Positions 24,801 to 33,300 of a stretch of DNA of 64,000 nucleotides are shown piece by piece (within the stretch, counting starts at the first letter, position 1; each line of letters starts with the position of its first letter). The stretch comes from Corbicula japonica. Taxonomy: Eukaryota > Mollusca > Bivalvia > Venerida > Cyrenidae. The DNA is taken from assembly GCA_038501625.1 (NCBI GenBank), contig JAZAYU010000009.1, positions 3,471,001-3,535,000 of the forward strand, written 5' to 3'. Both the position numbers and the translations under genes were made by a program. The notes beneath the pieces are model-generated. The model did no database searches. It saw only the letters and a program-made list of their open reading frames with translations, and was not told the origin of the DNA.

Positions 24801-27189
24801 TATACTCTGAAAATGAACAAAATTGAACTAGTTTTCCAACTGTCCACTGATCAACTGTTTTCATATGTATTCATATTACACTACTGGATATCTTAACTGT
24901 AACTGCTGATGTACTAACAGGCATTAAATTTTTTCTACTCATATCAAAATGTGTAACTTTATTTATTGTAAGGTGAATTTCAGGCCATTCTGAACCTGCT
25001 CATTTGTTCATTTAAACTAAAGCATAATCAGCAAGGTTAAGGTGGACTGAAGAAGGGGGTTAGCAGGATACATCCCCTTATCCTTCAAATTGTCATGTTT
25101 AAAATTAATTTTTTGGTAGCATCTTCTATGTATACATATGTATACATACAAATCAATCGTTGACTTACTTGCTTGGACAATGACATCTGTTCCCTCCAGA
25201 GTGGCCTCAAATGTGTGGTACTGGACTGGGAAAAGGTACTGTATACCCATTGCTGAAAACAATGACAGTTACACTTTGCTTACAGTAAATGACATTGCAC
25301 ATTTTGTTGACCATTGGGTGTTTCATTGTAAATATAAACAGCATGTAAAGTAGCAGAAAAATCTATCAGGATAAATTTTGAATTCCATGTTTTTCTTGAT
25401 ACTTTTTTAAACAATGACTAAATCATTTTAAAGCTTTTTAAAAATATCATCAACAGACAACATTTGATATTCCGTTTAGGACAAAGATTTACATACAGTA
25501 ACAGAGATTTACATACATTTAATCATTATAATGGCAGTAATTGTCCACCAGAATTACCCTTTACTCTATATAATTATATGCATTTTAAAACATGTGCAAC
25601 CAGTGTAGATCCAGATCAGCCAGCACATCTATGCCATTTGATCTGTATCTGCACTAGTCAAACCTTGCTAAGATATAACCCATTGCGCCTTAAAGCAAAC
25701 AACAATCTCACTAAAGTCAGATCTAACAAAATGTTAGATCTGATGACGGCCCGTAGATACCGTACATAAGCTTTAGCGGTTTTTCCCGATTTCTATTTTT
25801 AGAAATTATCAACACAGGAAGCATGATATACAGCGCTCGCAAAATGATCTGAAGATGTTATTACATTAGAAATAATTGCAATACTACATAAACACAAAAA
25901 AAATCAGCAAAATATGTCTTACGCAGGCTCTCAACACTTTTTATGGTTTAATATAGAATGTTTAGTTTCACTTTCGCGATTTTGTAGGCGACAATCTGAT
26001 TGGTTCATAAAGGTTTGTGATAAAAGCACGTTTTAGCTACTCGTCGTCAGATCCTGATAGCGTAGCGGTTTTCAGGATATGATTTTAATCAGATTGAGCA
26101 AACAATTGAGATCCTTATCAGATGGCACAAATGTGCAAGCTGATCTGGATCTACACTGTTTCCCTTTTCAATAAAGTTGTATATATGGATAACTCAACCA
26201 GACTGAAATACCAAAGATAATGTTGCTTTCAAACAAGATTTCTGCAAATCACAACATAAATGTATGATTTTATGAGGTGGAGTGAAATGTGTATTCCATT
26301 AGAAGTTTATAATGAATTGAACAAACTTACAGCAAATTTTAATATTGCTCTTTCAAAGCCTTGTTGTATAAATATATTACTTACCACGAAGTTTACTCTT
26401 TGTTTCTTCAGATAAACCAAACTTTTCAAAGGCTCCATTCACTGCATCATCATTATTCTCAAGTAAGTTTTCCTTGCCATCAGAATCCTGTGTGGTTTTG
26501 TATAGTTTGTTATTCCGTATGGACCATACCAGATTAACATGAAGCAATTGATCTGTTCTGTCATTTTGAGCTGACACTAAGTAATGAAGTCCTCTGGAGC
26601 CCAGACTTTGGCACTTTTGGCAATTCAACTGAAATGAATTCGTCCCATTGAAATAAAAAAACCCAGAACAGTTGTCATGAACTATCTAAATGTGATTGTT
26701 GAAATAAAAGTTACCAACAATTAGGGATTCAATTAGTTGTGTTTTTTAAGCTGACATTGAAGGTCAACTACAACATTGATTTTTTACAGTTTCACTATCA
26801 GTGACATATCAAATTCAACAGATTTTCATACAGAGACAATCAATATTCCAATTTGAATCCTAAAATCGATGTAAAATTGACAAGTAGTTCCTCGTTAAAC
26901 CCATATTCTATAGAAGATTTATATTTCCTGGTGTAATAATTACAAGAATATCATCCAAACATCTGATTTGTAATGCAATTTTGCGACCATTCCAGTTTGA
27001 CATTGAAGCAATTTTATACGATTTGTTCAGTAAGTTGTCATGAAATCAAATATCACCGCTTGAAATTACCTGAGAAGTAGCCGTTGGTGATGACTCTAGG
27101 CTTGACACAATTCCTTTACGTATATATAAGTCAAATTTGTGTGATTTGTGAATCTGACTTGCAACTCTTATCATACCACGTGCAGCCAT
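12815..27189 (-). CDS. DEAD-box RNA helicase, DDX21/DDX50 type with GUCT domain
   Basis: ATP-dependent RNA helicase, 15 coding exons, about 775 aa. Exons, 5' to 3' on the minus strand: 27189-27070, 26628-26385, 25252-25169, 24002-23983, 23635-23555, 22104-21987, 21544-21359, 20814-20675, 18395-18192, 17073-16969, 16615-16496, 15740-15667, 15062-14903, 13960-13829, 13354-12815. All introns are GT..AG and phases agree. Motifs: Q motif LFPVQ, Walker A RTGTGKT (150-156), PTREL (189-193), TPGR, DEVD (260-263), SAT (294-296), TDVAARGLD from about 412, HRVGRTGR (441-448). Residues 475-610 match the GUCT domain of DDX21/DDX50, and DEVD rather than DEAD also fits that group. The C-tail (about 620-775) is rich in Arg, Ser, Asp and Phe. 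The N-terminus lacks the Lys-rich tail of DDX21 and looks like a mitochondrial presequence (inference). ATG chosen: first in frame, good context (AACATGG). Confidence 0.92.
14046..14115 (+). mobile_element. 3' end of a Helentron-like element
   Basis: An intronic fragment reading CGGACGGACCGACGGATGG, then CAAAGCAATCCCTATGTACT, then the hairpin GCCTTTCTTCGAAAGGGC and a CGACACAAAAA tail. The same end recurs at 52570-52652 and, decayed, at 58870-58909, which defines one family. The 5' part is missing. Confidence 0.65.
14174..14375. mobile_element. TTAA-type MITE in a helicase intron
   Basis: Starts near TTTACTCTATGGGGTATGGC and ends ATAGATGGAGTAAAGGCTTAA. The internal words GATCAGGATCTGCACTGTTC and GATCCAGATCTGATGGCACA identify the family. 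Both ends are slightly decayed. Confidence 0.65.
14726..14853. mobile_element. 128-bp hairpin element in a helicase intron
   Basis: From TTATAAAACTGAGCATGG to CTCAGTTTTATAA, almost perfectly self-complementary, with centre GCGACCAGTCACC. Same length and sequence as the copies at 9903, 28648, 45367 and 55088. It lies in the pre-mRNA, so it should form a long double-stranded stem there. Confidence 0.88.
17365..17535 (-). mobile_element. tRNA-derived SINE, reverse orientation
   Basis: On the minus strand a tRNA-like head (AGTGGTCTAGGGGTAGAGCG with B box GTTCGTGTCC) is followed by a domain that reads on the plus strand TTCCTGGGTTACCAACCAGT. That domain is shared with the copies at 3376-3510 and 54465-54722. 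It lies in a helicase intron. The head pairs too badly for a working tRNA. Confidence 0.6.
17718..17941. mobile_element. TTAA-type MITE with an internal (TA)n run
   Basis: Family words AGTGTAGATCAAGATCAGCC and AATGCGACCAGTGCAGATAC are present. The right end has a 24-bp (TA)n tract at 17902-17925 where other copies read GCGTATATATGG, so the microsatellite grew from the element's own TATATA. Confidence 0.7.
18444..20403 (+). mobile_element. Helentron-like element interrupted by a second one
   Basis: Begins ATACCCCCGCCTTGAG and ends in the hairpin region TACCCCC TCTTCTTCGAAG CGGGGGTA (about 20378-20403), preceded by a GAACGAACGAACAGAC stretch. The body is only about 360 bp because a second element (18589-20189) occupies its middle. 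It lies in the helicase intron between exons 8 and 9. No coding capacity. Confidence 0.65.
18589..20189 (+). mobile_element. Nested Helentron-like element with about 170-bp internal repeats
   Basis: Starts AACAAGAGGGCCATGATGGC and ends in the hairpin GCTCGCCATGAGCAC TTG GTGCTCAGGTGAGC. The 5' GCTCACCTGAG (about 18615) is the complement of CTCAGGTGAGC at the 3' end. In between are four to six copies of a unit carrying GACCTCTGGGGCGGGGCAAA and CATGCCAAATATCTAACCTC. An ACAGACGGATGACGGAC stretch precedes the hairpin, as in the related elements. No protein is encoded. Confidence 0.75.
22257..22837 (+). mobile_element. Internally deleted Tc1/mariner transposon
   Basis: The termini are inverted repeats of about 25 bp: TATACTGAACCAAAAAAGAA on the left and its complement at 22813-22837, flanked by TA. 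Inside is the C-terminal part of a transposase frame (22292-22639, 115 aa) with QDNAPSH and [16 protein letters not shown]. The last catalytic Asp and Glu are 35 residues apart by my count. The N-terminal DNA-binding region and the first catalytic Asp are missing, so it cannot move by itself. It sits in the helicase intron between exons 5 and 6, on the opposite strand. Confidence 0.88.
23288..23534. mobile_element. TTAA-flanked MITE in a helicase intron
   Basis: Bounded by TTAACCTTTTCCTCCACA on the left and ATGGAGTAAAGGGTTAA on the right, with internal GATCCAAATCAGCTGGCACA and its inverted partner. It ends 21 bp before the edge of helicase exon 5 (23555), so it lies immediately downstream of that exon's donor in the transcript. 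Confidence 0.8.
23983..24002 (-). other. 20-nt microexon encoding the Walker A motif
   Basis: Helicase exon 4. It is bounded by TTTTGCAG upstream and GTAAGTGA downstream and supplies AACTGGCACAGGAAAAACT with one leading G. Joined to the A left over from exon 3 it gives exactly RTGTGKT. Skipping it would shift the frame and remove ATP binding. The strong flanking sites and conserved motif make it convincing despite its size. Confidence 0.85.
25555..26190. mobile_element. TTAA-type MITE split by a later insertion
   Basis: The left half (ACCCTTTACTCTATATAATT, AGTGTAGATCCAGATCAGCC) ends near 25702 and the right half (GAGATCCTTATCAGATGGCA, AGCTGATCTGGATCTACACT) resumes at 26097. The interruption is the element at 25703-26096. 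Confidence 0.7.
25703..26096. mobile_element. 394-bp MITE with a 9-bp target duplication
   Basis: Inserted in the older MITE at 25555-26190. The 9-mer AGCAAACAA occurs directly before (25694-25702) and directly after (26097-26105) it. The termini are imperfect inverted repeats: CAATCTCACTAAAGTCAGAT versus the complement of the right end, CAATCTGATTAAAATCATAT. A 9-bp duplication is typical of Mutator-like elements; that assignment is inference. No coding frame. Confidence 0.78.
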
Positions 27190-27306
27190 GTTTGTGTAAA
27201 AATTGTTACGGAATTTGTCCGGTAACCTCCGTTCACTCAATTTGTTGTTGGTGCGGAAATTAACGGAAAAAAACGAGTACGACTGACCTTTGACCCATAA
27301 GGCAGA
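27190..27306. promoter_or_regulatory. Bidirectional promoter between the helicase and NPRL3
   Basis: Only 117 bp separate the helicase start codon (minus, 27189) from the NPRL3 start codon (plus, 27307), so both 5' UTRs and both core promoters must lie within or across this interval. No TATA box is evident. TGACCTTTGACCC at 27284-27296, the complement of GGGTCAAAGGTCA, is a textbook DR1 nuclear-receptor element 10 bp before the NPRL3 ATG. An upstream non-coding exon for either gene cannot be excluded. Confidence 0.7.
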
Positions 27307-30300
27307 ATGACAGAAGAGTCAAGCGAGCTTTTATCTGTTATATTTGTTACTTCTGGTACAAGAGGGGATCGTCTTTTGTTTAAATATCCCTTTGAACGTC
27401 AGGAAAAGCGAGATTCTGGTAAAGGTACGGTTGCTGTGAGTTTTTGCTCTATTAGTGGAGTGGCTTAGTGTTCGGATGTTGTTTTTTTCGGATAAAGTAT
27501 GTAAGTGATTCAATCTGCATTTGCGGATCCAGTGGTCTGTGAAAGCACACATTGTGTCGACCCCTTCTACAAGATGTAGCTCAGGGAAAGGGTGGTGTAG
27601 AGCACTTTCGCTAACAGTACAGTCAGTAGTCTCAATAATTCAACTCAAAGCACAGAGCCAATTTACCTTAGTACAGACTTTTTATCAGTGTATGGCCTCA
27701 GGGTCTATTAATTGTAATTGATTAATAGACCCTGATGTCCTTTATGCCTTAACCAGTTAGAATCAAAACTTTGGTTGAAATCGTTTTGATTTAAATAGCC
27801 CTTTTCACTGTCACATCAACACTCATTCAACATCTGATATTGTCACAGGTTGTGGGTCATCAACAGACCTGGGTCCAGTTACAATTATAATTTAATTAGT
27901 TATAAAATTTATCATTAATTACAATTTTTCAATTAATTGAAAATAACTATTAATTGACAAAAATTCATCTTATTTAATTTTAATTAATTAATTTATTTAA
28001 AACATTAAGAAAAATAATTGTCTATGAATGCATTTACTCTTAATTATATGAAGCAAACTGTCACAGTCATAATTATGGCAATAACAATTGACAAAATACA
28101 GGTTATTGTGCTGTAGCTGTTATCATCTAAGGTGATAAAATTCATAGCTGTTGGTCATCTAAGAGGTACAAGACTGTGATTAGGATATGAATCTGAAACT
28201 GTTGCACTTAAAATTTCTCCCCTCCTGGTCATCTAAAAAAAAATATTAATGTAAATTGAATATAAATATCAAGTAAATGAATTGCAATAACAAGTAGTAC
28301 AAGTCAAAGAAAATTTTGTTTCAATAATCAATCAAACCTTCTTCAATATTTGTCTGTTGGCTCTAGTAGCATTTTCTGTACCAGTTTAATGGCTCTTCTC
28401 AATAGCTGGGAAATTGTTTCGGCTTGAATTATATTGACCGACAGACATTTACATTGAAGTAGTAATGTTTTTGAAATGCAATTAAGACTTAAAAATCTGC
28501 AACAAGTCAAGTCAAACTTAAAGTTTCATTTGCATTAAACATAAAACTATGTTCAGAGCCAACGTTTCATGAGAAGAACACAAGACAAGCATAAATCATA
28601 AATTTGTCATTGCATCGTGACTGTGAATATATAGCCAATGCCCAAGGTTATAAAGCTGAGCATGGAAACCAGTCTCAAATCTCAAGCATCTGATTGGCTG
28701 AAATGGCGACTGGTCACCATTTCAGCCAATCAGATGCTTGAGATCTGAGACTGGTTTCCAATCTCAGTTTTACAACCTTCAGCCCAAATAATTCAAATTT
28801 ATAATTAATTATTTTCCTTAAGATAATTATGTCTGTAAAAAGTAAGTAATTATAATTGTTATTTAATTGAAACATTTCTATATTAATTGAAATTAATTGA
28901 TTACTTTTCATCAACATACAGTGACTGACTTACATTTCCATAAATCCATTCTTTAAACATCTTTGTGATACATTCAGAATTAAAGTTACTGAAATCTACA
29001 GCGATGCTATTAAAGATCTTTATCTTCTTCAAAATTATTTTAACTCTTTTACAGGACGAGCTAAAAATCCATATGCCGTAAAAATTGCTGAAGACTATCA
29101 TGGGAGAAGGTAATAAACCTTTGAAAACATTTTCAGCACTTGTCAAGATTTAATTTAATCTTCCAGGAATTGAAAATTTGCAGATATTGGATTTTATGCT
29201 ACACTTTTTGAAGAAAAAGGCAATGCATGTACTTAGAAATCACTTTGACCTTCTGTTAGTTTGTCCAACACAAAAACCTAGCATTGGAATCACTTTGCCA
29301 TATTTGGATATTAATGAAAAGATCCACAAATGGAAGATGTAATGATCCACCATTTTGCTACATTTTTTTCTTTAAAAATCTGCCAGATTACTTCTCATTC
29401 CAAAGGTGTTTTGAGAAAACTATCAAATAAAATGTCTTGATAATTACTTATGAAATTTTGTTTGCAGGGACTCAGCTGCAGCAACAAGCAAGCAAGGAAC
29501 ACTTGCTGGGTACGGTTTTTATTATGCTATTTGTTTGAATACTTAATTTGTTCCAGCACATGAATGTAATAATTTATTAAAAAAACATACTACCTTTTTC
29601 TAAATAAAAGCCTGACTGTATACATCCTATACTTTAACCAGATCTTCTAATGAGAGATAATTGTGACTACTATCACTGAAATTTTGACGAAAATATTATT
29701 ATCATGTAGTTTATTATTGCCAAATATGAACTTAGGATATATCCTCTATTGGGGATTTAATACATGTAATAAACATATTGTGAAAAAGCCAAGTAAGACC
29801 TTCTATATTATTGTATAATTTACATCTAGAAACATTAGCAAGGTCAAGCTTAATAAAAATCCAAATTACATATGTGATTCAGCTTTCTTAACTTGATGTT
29901 TAGGGCTAGGGGCAAAGTAGTACAAGTGCCGTTTGGGCAAATCATCATGGGAGCATATGGGTGTGCTGTTGGACAAGATCTAGGAGTTCATCACGGCTTT
30001 CTATGTCAACCCTGCTTTTTGCCTGGGCCACATTGGTTTTACAATTTGCTGTTAAAATTAGATTCATCTTATGTAGCACTATATGACTTTTATTGGGCAA
30101 GATTATAAAACTGAGAAAGGCCAGTCACAGATCTCAAGCATATGATTGGTTGAAATGGAGACAAGTCTCTAGTCTCAGTTTTTTTTATCTTTGGCCTTTG
30201 ATCATAAACATTTGCATGTTTAACACTGTGTATGCTGTTTGTTTCAGATTATCAGATGCCACTCTAGCAAACCTTCTTGGCCCTAAGTCATCTCTTCTGT

Positions 30301-33300
30301 GCAGCAATAAGTTCAATGTGAAGGTGGATGAAGTCAGATTTGTTGGATTCCCGTTATCTCTTGATGATGTACCGGACAAGACGGGGACAAGTGGCAAGAC
30401 GGGACATCGGATATTGTCTTTTAATGTGGCATTTGCTCTGCAGGTAACACATTTTTTAAACTATTTTTAACTGCGAGTAATTTTTTTTCTAACAAATTTG
30501 TGGGCATTACATTTTGTGGTTTTCAGCAAAACAACATTCCCATTGGTTCTTAGATTTTTTTCCATTTCTAATATATGTATTGACTTACAAATCTATATTT
30601 TATGGTAGCTTTAAATTGGTTGATCAATCTGTCTATAATAAACAAAATTTGCACGTTTTATCACATGGGGAATCATTGTAGATTAAGATCACTCAGCACA
30701 GGCCATCTGATGTGGAGATCTGATCAGCCAGCACATGCCACCTGATCTGGATCTTCACCTCTTGGTCAGTAATAAGCTAATAAACCTGAAAGTGAACAGT
30801 TTACATCCTGATCAAATGGCACAGATGTTGCTTTATGTAATTTCAGGCTAACCATGAACCTGGGTGGTAGCATGTTATCAGGGTTTGGCCAAGCAGCTAA
30901 CTGTTGCTATATGTGATTTCAGGCTAGCCATGGACCCTGGGTGGTAGCATGTTATCAGGGTTTGGCCAAGCAGCTAACTGATGCTATATGTGATTTCAGG
31001 CTAGCCATGGACCCCTGGGTGGTAGCATGTTATCAGGGTTTTGCCATGCAGCTAACTGATGCTATATGTGATTTCAGGCTAGCCATGGACCCTGGGTGGT
31101 AGCATGTTATCAGGGTTTGGCCAAGCAGCTAACTGTTGCTATATGTGATTTCAGGCTGGCCATGGACCCTGGGTGGTAGCATGTTATCAGGGTTTGGCCA
31201 AGCAGCTAACTGTTGCTATATGTGATTTCAGGCTAGCCATGGACCCTGGGTGGTAGCATGTTATCAGGGTTTGGCCAAGAAGATTACTGTTGCAATATGT
31301 GATTTCAGGCTAGCCATGGACCCTGGGTGGTAGCATGTTATCAGGGCCTGGCCAAGCAGCTAACTGTTGCTCTCAAGCATGAAGAGAAGAGATGCCAGTA
31401 TTTGTCAACACAGGCAAAAATCATGTCTTCTGTACATGATGAAATACCTTCGCTTCCAGAAGGTAAGCTCAGATTTGTTAAGAGATTTACATGAAACTTT
31501 GGAGAAATAACTCAAATTTGATCAGAAATAACCTAATGAATAAAAAGTGAACAGTGCAGATCCTGATCCAAAAGAAAGGATATTCGGGCCATTCTGGATC
31601 TACATGTACACTGTTTGCCATGGGATAACAGCCTTATTCCATGGAGTAAAGGGTTAATTTAAGATGCACAGGAGACATACAACTGCTTGATGAATATTCA
31701 CACTGAGGTTTAAATTTGTAGAATTGGCTAGGCACAAAAAACTTTGTTTATTTAAATTAGGTCAGAGGGATATGTCAGTTAAAGGGATGTAACTAGCCTC
31801 TAAAAGAATATTGGTTGCTCTTTTCGGGTATGAATTGACTTACTATTTAACATTAACATATGGTAACCATTGTTTGTAATTTTACAGATATACTGACATC
31901 CCCTTATGAGGAGATTTTACAGAACTGTGAACTTGCAAAACAACTCCAGCATGTGTTTGACAGGTAATCAGGCATTATTCTTTTCAAGATTTCTCTGTAA
32001 TTGAGCCATTCCAATTATTGTTCATACAGGTGTTTCACAGATATTTTTATGCCCCCACGAAATGGGTGGCATATAGAATTGCACTTGTCCATACGTCCAT
32101 CCATACATACGTCATTCCGTCAGTACATTCCACAAATCTTGTGGCATCAACTCTTCATTAACTATCTGGTTGATTTCTTTCAAACTATCAAAGATAATAA
32201 AGCAGAATGTGTAGATGATATTTTAAGAAAAGATTGTTTGCTGCAACCTTTTTACCAGAGTTATGGCCCTTTGTAATAAATGCTGTTCTAGCAGTGGGGG
32301 CATCAGTGTTCGAGGAAACATTCTAGTATTTATTGAAAACATAACTGTGTAGATCCAGATCAAACTGTGCAAACTATTGACTAAATCTGAAAATGCTTTG
32401 ATTAGCACTTAACTTGTTGGAAAAGAATCTGCCTTCATAATGCAGTTAAGTTTGCACTTTTGACCCAATCTGATTTTAAAAAATCATCTCCTGAAAAACA
32501 CTAGGCTATCGGGATCTTATGACAAGTCACTAAACATGCTTAAGTTTTATCTAAATCCTTGAACCAAACAGGTTGTCTCCTACAATAGTGGGATTGACTT
32601 TTGATCCTACCTTAATCTGGGTGTTACAATTATGACCCCCCTTGAAAAGCATTGAATGAGTTCGGGTTTTAAAACCTATTTCATTTAATATCAACCCAGG
32701 CCAATTGTTAACAACATTGAAAACTTAAAGTGCATGTGAATTAACAAATTCTGATTAAATAATAACATTTAAATAACATAATCCTAAAACACTTAATGAA
32801 CAGGTAAGTTGATGTTTGTATCATGCAAAAATTTTATTGCTTTCAATCTTTCAAATAATTCGGATTTCAGTTTGAACTACCATGGTTTGGCCCATTTTTA
32901 TGTGAATAATTGGATAGAGATACACTTCTGTCTTCCACACAAGCTACACTATTTACAAACTGGCTCAAGGTTCTTCAAAAAGGAGGTAATCATCTTTACT
33001 TAGTCCCACTACTTTGTTGGCACAGTAACCACAAGATGACAGCAGACTCAAGTCTTGAGCAGCTGATTGTTTGAAAGTTAAACTTGTCTCTTAACTTACC
33101 AATCAAAAACTAGAGTCTTGAGACTGGTCTCCAGTCTCAGCTAAATAATTTTGGACCCTGAACAACCAAGTCTGGATACAAGTCATCAGTCCTTAGCAGC
33201 TGTTTAGTTGAAAAAAAACAGTCTCTAAACTGACCAGTCAAAAACTAGAACCTTGAGACTGGTCTCCATTCTCAGTTACATAATCTTGGACCTTGGAACT

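Noticed and set aside
30847..31294. Exon 5 copies as mutually exclusive alternative exons
   Set aside because: The copies have acceptors but no credible donor at their ends and contain only part of exon 5, so they cannot act as cassette exons. Alternative acceptor use is the only option.
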